NCBI RefSeq assembly: GCF_003710085.1
Contig: NZ_CP033324.1
Location: 2,667,501-2,731,500, forward strand
Reading direction: 5' to 3'
DNA: 64,000 bases
Origin: Nocardioides pantholopis
GTDB lineage: Bacteria > Actinomycetota > Actinomycetes > Propionibacteriales > Nocardioidaceae
Every line of letters begins with the position of its first letter. Positions within the stretch are counted from its first letter, which is position 1. Under the pieces are notes generated by a model. The model had not been told where the DNA came from and ran no database searches. It saw nothing but the letters and a program-made list of their open reading frames with translations. The position numbers and the translations under genes were made by a program. This document shows, in pieces, positions 8,836-16,989 of the stretch.

Positions 8836-9576
8836 ATGACCCAGCCCGCGTCGGAGTCGCCCCGGATCCGGGTGCTCCTGGTGGACGACGAGAAGCTCGT
8901 GCGCGCCGGCTTCACGATGCTCTTCGGCGTCGAGCCCCTCCTCGAGGTCGTGGGTGAGGCCTGTGACGGCGCGGAGGCCGTCGAGCTCGCGCTCCGCCTG
9001 CGCCCGGACGTGATCCTCATGGACGTTCAGATGCCGGTCATGAACGGCATCGAGGCCACCCGCGCCATCACCGCGCAGACCGACGCCAAGGTCCTCATCC
9101 TGACCACGTTCGACGACGAGGAGAACGTGCTGGAGAGCCTTCAGGCCGGCGCGAGCGGGTTCCTGCTCAAGAACACCGACCCGGCGCAGCTGGTCCACGC
9201 GATCAACACCGCCGCGGAGGGACACGCCCTGCTCGCGCCGGAGGTGACCCGTCAGATCATCCGGCGCGGTGTCGGCTCGCTCGAGACGGACCCGACCGGG
9301 CCGACACCCGAGCCCGGTCCCTCCGAGGAGCAGCGGCGCCTCCTCGAGACGCTGACCGAGCGCGAGCGTGAGGTGCTCGAGCTGGTCGCGCACGGGATGT
9401 CGAACCACGAGATCGCCGAAGCGCTCTTCGTCGGGCCGGCGACCGTGAAGTCGCACGTCTCCGCCTGCCTCGCCAAGCTGGGGGTCCGGGACCGCGTCCA
9501 GCTGGTCGTCCTGGCCTTCGAGGCCGGGGTCGTGGACCGCTCCCCCGACCCGACGTCCGGGTCCACCAATCCCTGA
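8836..9576 (+). CDS. NarL/FixJ-type response regulator
   Basis: A 246-residue regulator with a receiver (LLVDDE; phospho-Asp in LMDVQMP) and a C-terminal LuxR-type helix-turn-helix (LTEREREVLELVAHGMSNHEIAEAL). An acidic, Pro-rich linker joins the two. The ATG at 8836 has a long AGGAAGGAGG. It is paired with the kinase just upstream. It is the first candidate to bind the seven dyads in this locus, since NarL-family activators typically bind such short dyads near -42. Confidence 0.92.
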   Translation: MTQPASESPRIRVLLVDDEKLVRAGFTMLFGVEPLLEVVGEACDGAEAVELALRLRPDVILMDVQMPVMNGIEATRAITAQTDAKVLILTTFDDEENVLESLQAGASGFLLKNTDPAQLVHAINTAAEGHALLAPEVTRQIIRRGVGSLETDPTGPTPEPGPSEEQRRLLETLTEREREVLELVAHGMSNHEIAEALFVGPATVKSHVSACLAKLGVRDRVQLVVLAFEAGVVDRSPDPTSGSTNP

Positions 9577-9592
9577 GTGACGACGCTGCGGA

Positions 9593-9637
9593 ATCGTCCG
9601 CGCGACGGATGCCGGCAGGGCGCACGGCCGCCACCAT
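9593..9637 (+). promoter_or_regulatory. Cluster dyad + promoter (site 2)
   Basis: ATCGTCCGCGCGACGGAT (9593-9610) matches the dyad family. After 21 bp comes CACCAT (9632-9637), a weak -10 keeping A2 and T6. The position argues that the ATG at 9636 lies inside the promoter and is not a start codon. Confidence 0.55.
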
Positions 9638-9707
9638 GGAGCACCGGGCAGCAGCCGCCCGCGTCCGTGCCCCAGCCAGGAGGGAGCCGTCCGATCGGAC
9701 GTCCGCG

Positions 9708-10538
9708 ATGAGACGACACCGCCGAGATCCACCCGTCCCCGCCGGCCCCGGCGGCCCGCGGCGCACCGTGGGGGGCGCTGCGGGCCGCCCCGGCGCGGTC
9801 GTCCTCGCCACCACCACCCCCGACCTGCCCCCGGGCGCACGCTCGCTCGAGGAGCTGCTGCGGCCTCCGCCGCCCGTCGCCTGGACCCGCCGCCACGGCG
9901 TCGAGCAGCTCCGGCTCCTCGGCGCCTGGCTGCGCCGGCTGCACGGCACAGCTCCCGAGATGGTGCCCGCCACCGCCGGCGTCGTCCCGGACGCCGTCCA
10001 GCTGGCCGAGGGGGCCGGCGCCTGGGCCGGTCTCGGCCCCCTCGAGGACGTCCACGCCGCCTCGCTCCAGCGCTGGTCGGCGCGGCTGGTCGCGGACGGG
10101 CGCCTCGGCCACGGTCGGCTCGCGCTGGACCGCATCCTCGCGTGCGAGGCGCCCGCGCCGGCACGCCTCGTGGTGGATGCGGCCGGCGGCCTCGCCACGG
10201 TCCACCCCGCGGTGGACGTCGGCTGGGTGACCGGGGACCTGATCGCGCTGCTCCACCAGGCCCGGGCCGCCGGCGAGGACCCGGCGCCGTTCGAGCGGCT
10301 GCTCAACGCCTTCAGCACCGGCTACCGGACGTCCCGTCCCGGCAACGGCCCCGACGCCCTGGACGTCGTCAGGGCGGCAGCGATCCGGCTGGCGCTGCGC
10401 GCCTCCTCGCGGACCGAGTCCGACGAGCGCTCCCTCGCCCTGAACGTGGCGCGGCACCTGGTGGAGCACTGCTGGAGCGTCGGGGGCCTGGAGCGACCGG
10501 CATCTCCCCCGCAGAGCGGAGACGGCACCGGCTGGTGA
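9708..10538 (+). CDS. Degenerate APH-like protein, candidate LanX-type factor
   Basis: About 276 residues. The C-terminal half resembles the C-lobe of aminoglycoside phosphotransferases (HPAVDVGWVTGDLIALLHQ, then a helix and FSTGYR), but the catalytic HGD loop is missing, and no clear N-lobe lysine is seen. It is immediately upstream of the intact APH kinase and the HopA1 lyase, the position of the third conserved factor of class V lanthipeptide and thioamitide systems. I infer a role in dehydration or ring closure, without direct proof. The start is uncertain: ATG 9708 lies 21 nt after AGGAGGGAG, an unusually long gap. Confidence 0.65.
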   Translation: MRRHRRDPPVPAGPGGPRRTVGGAAGRPGAVVLATTTPDLPPGARSLEELLRPPPPVAWTRRHGVEQLRLLGAWLRRLHGTAPEMVPATAGVVPDAVQLAEGAGAWAGLGPLEDVHAASLQRWSARLVADGRLGHGRLALDRILACEAPAPARLVVDAAGGLATVHPAVDVGWVTGDLIALLHQARAAGEDPAPFERLLNAFSTGYRTSRPGNGPDALDVVRAAAIRLALRASSRTESDERSLALNVARHLVEHCWSVGGLERPASPPQSGDGTGW

Positions 10539-10571
10539 TCCCCCGCGGGGCTGAGATGCCGGGGTCGCGAT

Positions 10572-10617
10572 GTCCGTCAGCCGACCGATGTGCCGGGCGG
10601 GACCGGGCCGCCAGTGT
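10572..10617 (+). promoter_or_regulatory. Cluster dyad + promoter (site 3)
   Basis: GTCCGTCAGCCGACCGAT (10572-10589) agrees with site 1 at 14 of 18 positions. It is followed after 22 bp by CAGTGT (10612-10617), a variant of TAGCGT. It should drive the kinase gene at 10669 separately from the gene before it. Confidence 0.6.
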
Positions 10618-10668
10618 GGAGCGCACACCGCTTCGGCGGGCCACGACCACCGAACACGAGGACGTGAG

Positions 10669-11793
10669 ATGCGTATCGACCCCCGGCTCGACGGTTTCCT
10701 CGAGCAGCACGGGCTCGGCCGGCTCCGGCCGGAGACCGCCAAGGAGCAGCTCGGCCGCAACAGCAACTTCCTGGTCGTCACGACCACCGGACGTCAGCTG
10801 TTCGTGAAGCGCATCCGGATGCGTGGCGGCGACTCCCTGGAGCGGTTCCGGGCCTGCGCCGCCTTCGACGCGCTGCGGTGCTCCGACGCCGAGGTGCGCG
10901 AGCAGCTCCGGACCGCACCGCTGGTCGCGGCCGACGAGGAGCTCGGGTTCCTGGCCTACGAGGCGGTGCCCGGCGCGGAGAGCCTGGCGCTGCTCGCCGG
11001 TGATCAGGAGAACCGCATCGCCGAGGAGCACGGGGCAGAGCTCGGGTCGATCCTCGCCGCCGTGCACCGACTCAGCGCGGACCGGGTGCCCGAGCGCGAG
11101 AACGAGCCGGTGATGCCCCCCGTCGCCTGGCTCGACGTGCTGCCGTGGCCCGTCTACCAGGGCTCGTCCGCGCCCGCGCTCCAGATCTGGCACCGCCTGC
11201 AGTCCGACACCGAGGTGCGCTCCGCGCTGGCCCGTCTGCGCGCCGACGAGAAGGCGGCCCGGCAGTGCGCGGTCCACGGCGACGTGCGCCTGGACCAGTT
11301 CCTCGTCGGCAGCGACGGGGTGCTGCGCCTGGTCGACCTCGAGGAGTTCCGTCGCGGCGACGCGGCCCGGGACGTCGGGGCGATGGTCGGCGAATGGCTG
11401 CACCGCGCCACCCTGGACCTGCTCGGGGACCGGGACACCGACCCCGCCGCCGCCCTCGGCGAGGTCGACCTGGACCACGAGGACGTCGTCGCCAGCGGGG
11501 TCGCGGCCCTGGAGCGGCGCCGCCCGGCGGTCACCCGCTTCTGGAACGCCTACCGCGCCGCCGGCGGCGGCAGCGACGACCCCGCGTTCCTGGACCGGGT
11601 GACCCGGTTCGCCGGCTGGCACATGTTCGACCGGCTGATCGCCGCCGCGGAGAACGCCAGCCGCATCTCGGCCCTCCACTGGGGGGCTGCCGGGATCGGG
11701 CGCCAGGCCCTCCTGCACCCCCGCGCCGCGGCACCCGCCCTGGGACTGCCGGCCACCACCGACCACACCGCCCTCGAGGAGGACGCCGCATGA
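10669..11793 (+). CDS. APH-fold kinase (LanK/TvaC-like), phosphorylates precursor Ser/Thr
   Basis: A 374-residue phosphotransferase of the aminoglycoside-kinase fold. The N-lobe lysine is in LFVKRI (Lys48), the catalytic loop is HGDVRLDQ (203-210, Gln where most have Asn), and the metal Asp is in VDLEEF (Asp223). In class V lanthipeptides and thioamitides such a kinase phosphorylates Ser and Thr of the core before elimination by a HopA1-type lyase, and that lyase gene follows here with an ATGA overlap. The ATG at 10669 has GAGGA upstream. Of three APH-like proteins in the locus, this alone keeps a full active site. Confidence 0.82.
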   Translation: MRIDPRLDGFLEQHGLGRLRPETAKEQLGRNSNFLVVTTTGRQLFVKRIRMRGGDSLERFRACAAFDALRCSDAEVREQLRTAPLVAADEELGFLAYEAVPGAESLALLAGDQENRIAEEHGAELGSILAAVHRLSADRVPERENEPVMPPVAWLDVLPWPVYQGSSAPALQIWHRLQSDTEVRSALARLRADEKAARQCAVHGDVRLDQFLVGSDGVLRLVDLEEFRRGDAARDVGAMVGEWLHRATLDLLGDRDTDPAAALGEVDLDHEDVVASGVAALERRRPAVTRFWNAYRAAGGGSDDPAFLDRVTRFAGWHMFDRLIAAAENASRISALHWGAAGIGRQALLHPRAAAPALGLPATTDHTALEEDAA

Positions 11794-12773
11794 GCACGCT
11801 CACCGCCCCGGTCCCCGCGACCGACCTGCGCACCCCCTCCGCCGAGCTGATGGCGACCCTCGAGGCCATCGAGGTGGATCCGAGCGACTGGACCGCCACG
11901 GTCGGTCCGCGCCGGGTCTCGGCGGAGTCCGCCGCGGAGCTGCGCATGGCCCTGATCGGCTCGCTCTACGAGGTGCTCCACGCGGGCCGCGCCGAGGAGA
12001 AGGACCTCGGTCGCATCGTCCGCGAGCGGGACGTCGAGGAGGTCCTGCTCGCCAGCCTGCCGCACGCGACCAGCCCCCGGGCCGGCCGGATCCTGGAGCT
12101 CGGCGACGGCGGCGCCGTGGTCGACCTGGGCGACGTCCGCGCGTTCGTGCCCGACGAGCACCTGCCGGACTCGGTCCGTGCGGGCGCGATTCCCGAGGGG
12201 GTCACCGTGCTCGCGCTCCCGGCGGCCCGGCCGGCCCTCTCCCACGGGTTCTTCCTGATCGACGGTCCGCGCGGCATGGGCGAGCGCAGCGCCAGGACCC
12301 GGCTGCGCCGGCTCTACCTGCACGCCGTCGACCCCGAGAGCGCCGCCGGCGCCTGGCGGGTCGTGCTCGAGACCCTCAACGCCGCGGACGTGCCGTACCG
12401 CTCGAAGGCCCTCTCCCACCGCGACGGCTACCCGCGCCGCGACGCGATCGTGGTCTACCTGCCGGTCGAGGCCGCCGCGGTGACCGAGGACGTGGCAGCC
12501 GCCGTGGCCGACGTACCGGGCATCGCTGCGGACACCTCCGCGTTCGCGCACCGCATCCGCCCCGGGTTGGCCGTGGCCGACGAGCCGCGGGACCCGCGCC
12601 CGCAGTACCGCGAGCTCAGCTTCGGCGAGCACCGCAGCGCCGTCGCAGCGACCGCCCTGATCCGGGCCGCCCAGGAGCCGGACTCGACGCTCGCCGACCT
12701 CTTCGTCGAGGAGTGCCGCAAGGCGCACGTCGACCCCGCTGCCCCGGCGTTCAACCTCGTCCCCGATCAGTGA
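11790..12773 (+). CDS. HopA1-type effector-family lyase (LanY/TvaD-like)
   Basis: A 327-residue protein whose residues ~150-315 match the HopA1 domain pattern (RTRLRRLYLHAVD, WRVVLETLNAADVPYRSKALSHRDGY, then SFGEHRSAVAATAL near the end). In RiPP pathways this domain eliminates phosphate from phospho-Ser/Thr to give Dha and Dhb, working with an APH-fold kinase. The ATGA overlap with that kinase supports co-translation. The first ~130 residues are not recognised and may bind the leader or the kinase. Confidence 0.82.
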   Translation: MSTLTAPVPATDLRTPSAELMATLEAIEVDPSDWTATVGPRRVSAESAAELRMALIGSLYEVLHAGRAEEKDLGRIVRERDVEEVLLASLPHATSPRAGRILELGDGGAVVDLGDVRAFVPDEHLPDSVRAGAIPEGVTVLALPAARPALSHGFFLIDGPRGMGERSARTRLRRLYLHAVDPESAAGAWRVVLETLNAADVPYRSKALSHRDGYPRRDAIVVYLPVEAAAVTEDVAAAVADVPGIAADTSAFAHRIRPGLAVADEPRDPRPQYRELSFGEHRSAVAATALIRAAQEPDSTLADLFVEECRKAHVDPAAPAFNLVPDQ

Positions 12774-12781
12774 CCCCCGAC

Positions 12782-12799
12782 CTGCCCGAGACATCCCAC
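12782..12799 (+). repeat. Shared 5' box, copy 1
   Basis: CTGCCCGAGACATCCCAC lies in the short gap before the methyltransferase, 17 nt ahead of its start. The same box with one base deleted lies before the regulator at 13645. It may be a protein-binding or RNA element, or a duplication scar. Confidence 0.45.
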
Positions 12800-12816
12800 A
12801 CCAGAGGAGACTCCGC

Positions 12817-13602
12817 ATGAGCCCGACGAGTACTGCCACCGAGACGCCCCACCAGGCCCCCGTCCAGCAGTTCGGCGAGAACACCTACGGCGACGGACTG
12901 GCCCGGGTCTACGACTTCATGTACCCCGTGGGCCCCGACGCCCAGGCCGCGGGCGTCTACATCGCCCGGCTCGCCGGCGACGGCGGAACGGCGCTCGAGC
13001 TCGGCGTCGGCACCGGCCGGGTCGGCGCCTTCGTCGCCGCCGCGGGCGTCCGGCTCACGGGCGTGGACGCCTCCCAGGCCATGCTCGACGCACTCCACGA
13101 GCGCCACCCCGACAGCGGCATCGAGACCCGGCTGCTGGACTTCACCTCGCAGAGCACCGGCGAGAAGTACGACGTGGTCTACGTGCCGCTCTCGACGTTC
13201 TACGTCGGCCGCACCCAGCAGACCCAGCTCGAGACGATGCGGCTGATGCGCGAGCAGGTCAAGGACGACGGGGACGTCGTCATCGAGGCCTTCGAGCCCC
13301 GCGACTACCACGCGCTGGACGACCTCAAGACCGACACCCACCCGTTCCCGGACGGCTCGCTGATGATCGACACCACCGCGGTGGAGCGCTCGCTCCAGCT
13401 GATCGTCGTCAGCCACACCACCATCGGCGAGGGACGGTTCGAGACCGTCAAGGAGATCGTGCGCTACGCATTCCCCGCCGAGCTGGACCTGATGGCCGAG
13501 CTCGCGGGCCTCGAGCTGGTCGAGCGCACCGAGGACTGGTCCGGCACGCCGTACACCGGCGCCAGCACCCGGCACGTGTCGCGCTACCGCGTGAAGGACT
13601 GA
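12817..13602 (+). CDS. Class I SAM-dependent methyltransferase
   Basis: A 261-residue methyltransferase with a Rossmann SAM site (ALELGVGTGRVG), an acidic second strand (GVDASQAML) and a C-terminal all-beta part. GAGGAGA precedes the ATG. Its place after the kinase and lyase genes suggests it methylates the product; known class V lanthipeptides carry an N,N-dimethyl N-terminus made by such an enzyme. That assignment is by context, as small SAM enzymes do not reveal the substrate. Confidence 0.85.
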   Translation: MSPTSTATETPHQAPVQQFGENTYGDGLARVYDFMYPVGPDAQAAGVYIARLAGDGGTALELGVGTGRVGAFVAAAGVRLTGVDASQAMLDALHERHPDSGIETRLLDFTSQSTGEKYDVVYVPLSTFYVGRTQQTQLETMRLMREQVKDDGDVVIEAFEPRDYHALDDLKTDTHPFPDGSLMIDTTAVERSLQLIVVSHTTIGEGRFETVKEIVRYAFPAELDLMAELAGLELVERTEDWSGTPYTGASTRHVSRYRVKD

Positions 13603-13610
13603 CCCAGCTC

Positions 13611-13627
13611 CTGCCGAGACATCCCAC
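13611..13627 (+). repeat. Shared 5' box, copy 2
   Basis: CTGCCGAGACATCCCAC is the second copy of the box seen at 12782, again directly after a stop codon and 17 nt before a start. Confidence 0.45.
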
Positions 13628-13644
13628 GACACCGGAGGCCCCCC

Positions 13645-14364
13645 GTGAGCAGCTCTTCATCGTCCCACCCCACACCCACCGACCAGCCCACCGCCGAGCC
13701 CGTCTCGGTGCTGCTCGTCGACGACCACGACCTCGTCCGCAGCGGCGTCGCGATGATCGTCGACCACGAGCCCGACCTGGAGGTGGTCGCGCAGGCCAGT
13801 GACGGGGCCGCCGGCGTGCGGGCCGCGATCGAGCACCAGCCGGACGTCATCTTGATGGACGTCCAGATGCCCGGGGAGCTCAACGGCATCGAGGCCACCC
13901 GGCAGATCGTGGAGCAGACCGACAGCAAGGTCGTCATGCTCACGACGTTCGACGACGAGGACAGCGTCTTCCCCGCGCTGCAGGCCGGCGCCAGCGGCTA
14001 CCTGCTCAAGGTCAGCGAGGGCGAGGATCTCGTGGACGCCATCCGCGGCGCCCGCAACGGCCAGAGCCAGCTGTCACCGGACGTCACGTCGACGGTCCTC
14101 TCGCACTTCAGCGGCCGGGCCACCGGCGGGGCCTTCCGGCCGCAGCTGGTCGACACGCTCACCAACCGCGAGCGCGACGTGCTCGGCCTGGTCGCCCGCG
14201 GCCTGTCCAACGCCGAGATCGCCGCGGAGCTGGTCCTCAGCGAGTGCACGGCCAAGACCCACGTGTCGCACATCCTCACCAAGACCGGCCTCCGCGACCG
14301 CGTGCAGGCGGTCTCGCTGGCCTACGAGAGCGGCCTGATCCGGCCCGGCGAGATCGCCTCCTGA
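13645..14364 (+). CDS. Second NarL-type response regulator, no adjacent kinase
   Basis: A 239-residue regulator with a receiver (LLVDDHD; phospho-Asp in LMDVQMPG) and a LuxR-type helix-turn-helix (LTNRERDVLGLVARGLSNAEIAAEL). It begins with GTG after GGAGG. No second histidine kinase is in the locus, so it either shares the kinase at 7471 or responds to an unlinked one. It competes with the protein at 8836 as the owner of the dyads. Confidence 0.9.
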   Translation: MSSSSSSHPTPTDQPTAEPVSVLLVDDHDLVRSGVAMIVDHEPDLEVVAQASDGAAGVRAAIEHQPDVILMDVQMPGELNGIEATRQIVEQTDSKVVMLTTFDDEDSVFPALQAGASGYLLKVSEGEDLVDAIRGARNGQSQLSPDVTSTVLSHFSGRATGGAFRPQLVDTLTNRERDVLGLVARGLSNAEIAAELVLSECTAKTHVSHILTKTGLRDRVQAVSLAYESGLIRPGEIAS

Positions 14365-14392
14365 CCAGACCAGCGCCCGTACGGCGCGGCCC

Positions 14393-15316
14393 TCAGCCCA
14401 GCACCCGCTCCGGATCCCGGGCGTGCTGGGCCAGGCGTCGCAGGCGGTCCTCGAAGTCCTCGGCCCACGCGACGTACGCCGCGTAGTCGTGCAGGTGGAC
14501 GCACCACCGCAGGACGGCGGCCCGCCCGACCAGCGATGCGTCCAGGCTCGGCCCGTAGCCGGCCAGGACCGCCTGGGCGAGCGGATTGTGGCCCAGGACC
14601 TGTGGGTGGGCCACGGCGATCGGGTCGTTCGCGAGCTCGAGGAGCTCCCCCAGGATCCAGCCCAGGTCCCACGCGGCCGGGCCCGCACCCAGCTCGTCGG
14701 TGATGAGCACGCTGACGTGGTCGCCGTCCGGGGCGGGATAGACGGTGTTGGTCCCCGGCGCCCCCAGGCACACGACCGCCGGTGCGGAGCGCACCGCCTC
14801 GACGTGTGCCCGGAGCGCCTCCAGGAGCCCGTCGACGCCGGCGGCGAGCGCGTGCAGGCGCGGGGCGTCGCCCGGCCCGTCCCCGGTGTCCAGCCACCGC
14901 TCCAGCCGCCGCAGCCCGGGCGGCGGGGCGGCCCGGTCCTCGCCGCCGTCTGGCAGGTCGTGGACGGCGCGCAGCGCCGCGCCCAGCGGCCCGAGCATCC
15001 GGGCCAGCGCCGGCACGGGCATGCCGGCGAGCAGCAGGGTCGCCACCGACGCCTCCCCGGGCACGCCGAACTCCAGGGCTGCCTCGCCGCGGAAGGTCGG
15101 CACGCTCCAGCGCACCCCCTCGACCGGGAGGCCGGCCACCTGGCGGACCAGGTCGCGCGGAAGCCCCCGGGCGTCGGCGCGCAGCCGGCCGGGCTCCCGG
15201 CGCACGACCACGGCTCCCTCGGTCTCACCGGCCCCGCCCAGCTCCGAGGCCTCGACCCGGCTGGTCGTCGTGACCAGGTAGCCGGTCTCGGTGCGGCGCA
15301 GCACGTGCTCAGCCAT
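14393..15316 (-). CDS. Degenerate APH-like protein in the decarboxylase operon
   Basis: A 307-residue protein with the plan of an APH-fold kinase: N-lobe (GVRWSVPTFRGEAALEFGVPGEA), a linker with a CLGAPGTN segment where kinases have HGDxxxxN, and LITDELGAGPAAWDLGWILGELLEL, which resembles the metal-Asp and following helix. The catalytic His and Asp are lost, so it is probably a pseudokinase or a leader-binding/cyclisation factor. The ATG at 15316 has GGAG 7 bp upstream; a GTG at 15319 is also possible. The start overlaps the end of the decarboxylase gene, so the two are coupled. Confidence 0.65.
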   Translation of the reverse strand: MAEHVLRRTETGYLVTTTSRVEASELGGAGETEGAVVVRREPGRLRADARGLPRDLVRQVAGLPVEGVRWSVPTFRGEAALEFGVPGEASVATLLLAGMPVPALARMLGPLGAALRAVHDLPDGGEDRAAPPPGLRRLERWLDTGDGPGDAPRLHALAAGVDGLLEALRAHVEAVRSAPAVVCLGAPGTNTVYPAPDGDHVSVLITDELGAGPAAWDLGWILGELLELANDPIAVAHPQVLGHNPLAQAVLAGYGPSLDASLVGRAAVLRWCVHLHDYAAYVAWAEDFEDRLRRLAQHARDPERVLG

Positions 15317-15938
15317 CACCCTGCTCCGTCTCGGCCCCCAGCGCCGCCGCGACGGCCGCGAGGGCGATCGGGAAGTGGGTCGGAGGCAGGCCCTCCCGGC
15401 GCCCGGTCGCGGCGCTGATCCCGAGGATCGGCGGCAGCACCGTCACTGCCCCCCGCTCGGCGAGGCCCGCGACGTGCCGGTGGTAGGCCGGGCTGTCCAG
15501 GGTGCCAGGGGGCAGCGCGGGGCACACCACCGCGGGCACCCTCGAGCACTGCAGCGCCAGCTGGGCGGGGGTGTCGGCGAGGCCGGCGCCCAGCCGACCG
15601 AGGTAGGAGAACGTGCACGGGTAGACGAGGAACGCGTCGCTCCACTCCGCCAGCTCGACATGGGTGGCCTCGCCGCTGTCCGGGTCGTCCCAGGCATCGA
15701 TCTCCGCTGGCCGGCCGAGCAGCGCCGAGACCGCCCGCGGGCTCACCATGGTGCTCGCGGTGCGGGTCAGCAGCACCCGCAGCTCCGGGCGCGCCGGGAG
15801 CCCGCCGACGAAGTTCAGCCAGTACGGCAGGAAGGCCGCGCTGATGGAGCCGGTCACCACCAGTGTCACGTGGCGCTCGGCGAGCGGCTCCAGAGCCTGC
15901 TCGTACGCCTGCAGGGCCTGGGCCTGTGCCTCGCTCAT
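15309..15938 (-). CDS. HFCD flavoprotein, peptidyl-Cys decarboxylase (LanD-like)
   Basis: A 209-residue flavoprotein of the EpiD/MrsD/Dfp fold. The TGS at 29-31 starts the flavin site, His93 in THVELAEW matches the catalytic His, and PCTFSYLGRLGAGLAD stands for the PASANT-type segment. A Pro/Leu-rich loop (PALPPGTLDSPAY) replaces PxMNxxMW. It should oxidatively decarboxylate the C-terminal Cys of the precursor to the enethiol needed for AviCys/AviMeCys. All five precursors end in Gly-Cys, which supports this. ATGA overlap links it to the LLM gene. Confidence 0.88.
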   Translation of the reverse strand: MSEAQAQALQAYEQALEPLAERHVTLVVTGSISAAFLPYWLNFVGGLPARPELRVLLTRTASTMVSPRAVSALLGRPAEIDAWDDPDSGEATHVELAEWSDAFLVYPCTFSYLGRLGAGLADTPAQLALQCSRVPAVVCPALPPGTLDSPAYHRHVAGLAERGAVTVLPPILGISAATGRREGLPPTHFPIALAAVAAALGAETEQGDG

Positions 15939-16915
15939 GACTCGTCCAGGGCGTTCGTGATGTCCTCGAGGTCCTGCAGTGCCTCGAGCGAGCCGCGGCT
16001 GAGGTAGACCCCGCCGACGTTGATCAGGATCTCCTCGACCCCGGCGTCGAGGTAGGCCCGCAGGCCATCGGCCACCTCGCGCGGCGAGCCGTAGATGAAC
16101 AGCCCCCGGCGTACGACCTCCAAGCTGTTGTGGTCACCGTCGCCGATCTTGATGTCGTAGCCGGCCTTGGTCAGGGCGTCGCCGTAGTGGGGTGCGCTGA
16201 GGTGGTTGTACAGGCCGGCCTTGACCAGCTCCACCGGGTCGCGGCCCGGCCGCTCCACGGCGACGTTGACGACTGTCGCCAGCCGGGCGGAGCCGTCCCG
16301 GTCGGCGCCGCCGCGCTCGAGGGCGGGGAGCAGCTGCTCGGCGCAGTACTCCGGAGGAGTCAGCCACGAGATGGCCACGTCGGCCACCTCGCCCGCCAGC
16401 TCGGTCATCCGGGGTCGCAGCACCCCGAGGCCGAGGTCGACGCGGTAGTCGAAGTCGGGCTGCAGCCGGGTCCGGACCTGGAAGTACTCACCCTGGTGGT
16501 CGACGGCGCGGCGGTCGAGCAGGTCCCGGACGATCGTGGCGTACTCGCGCACGTAGGTGAGCGGGCTGCGCGGCCAGCCGGACATCGCCTCGTTGAAGCG
16601 GCGCGAGCCCAGCCCCAGCCCCGCGACGTACGACGTGCCGCTGAACAGCGCGAGCTCGCGGGCCTGGAGCGCAGCGTTGACGGGGTGGCGGAACGGCATC
16701 AGCGTCACCGCCGTGCCCAGCGGCGTCGTGCTGCCGCCCGCGATCAGCCGGGCCAACGTGGTGTGCGGCTCGAAGACCATCGTCTGGCCCAGGTAGAGCC
16801 GGCGCAGGCCGGCCAGCCGGACGAAGTCGGCGAACGTGGCGAGCTCCACCGGGTCGACGGGAAAGCCGGGATACATCACCGAGCAGTCGGAGCGGCGGAC
16901 CGGGCGGGGCGTCAT
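15935..16915 (-). CDS. LLM-class F420-type oxidoreductase (LanJ-like reductase)
   Basis: A luciferase-like monooxygenase-fold protein of 326 residues from ATG 16915 (GGAAGAGG upstream). It shows the TIM-barrel pattern GTAVTLMPFRHPVNAALQAREL, then GLGLGSRRFNEAMSGW, and ends with a C-terminal helix run. In class V lanthipeptides such an F420H2-dependent enzyme reduces Dha to D-Ala, and Ser is abundant in the cores here. An ATG at 16993 overlapping the natB stop as ATGA would add 26 residues (an EIAQ-repeat and acidic stretch); coupling favours it, ribosome-site quality favours 16915. Confidence 0.85.
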   Translation of the reverse strand: MTPRPVRRSDCSVMYPGFPVDPVELATFADFVRLAGLRRLYLGQTMVFEPHTTLARLIAGGSTTPLGTAVTLMPFRHPVNAALQARELALFSGTSYVAGLGLGSRRFNEAMSGWPRSPLTYVREYATIVRDLLDRRAVDHQGEYFQVRTRLQPDFDYRVDLGLGVLRPRMTELAGEVADVAISWLTPPEYCAEQLLPALERGGADRDGSARLATVVNVAVERPGRDPVELVKAGLYNHLSAPHYGDALTKAGYDIKIGDGDHNSLEVVRRGLFIYGSPREVADGLRAYLDAGVEEILINVGGVYLSRGSLEALQDLEDITNALDES

Positions 16916-16989
16916 GGCGTCATCCTCTTCCTGGGCGATTTCCTGGGCGATTTCCGGGGTGATCGGGTGGTTCGCAGGCATCGGTCGGT

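Noticed and set aside
9636..9707. ATG 9636 as the start of the APH-like gene
   Set aside because: It falls inside the predicted -10 box of dyad site 2, so it should not be transcribed.
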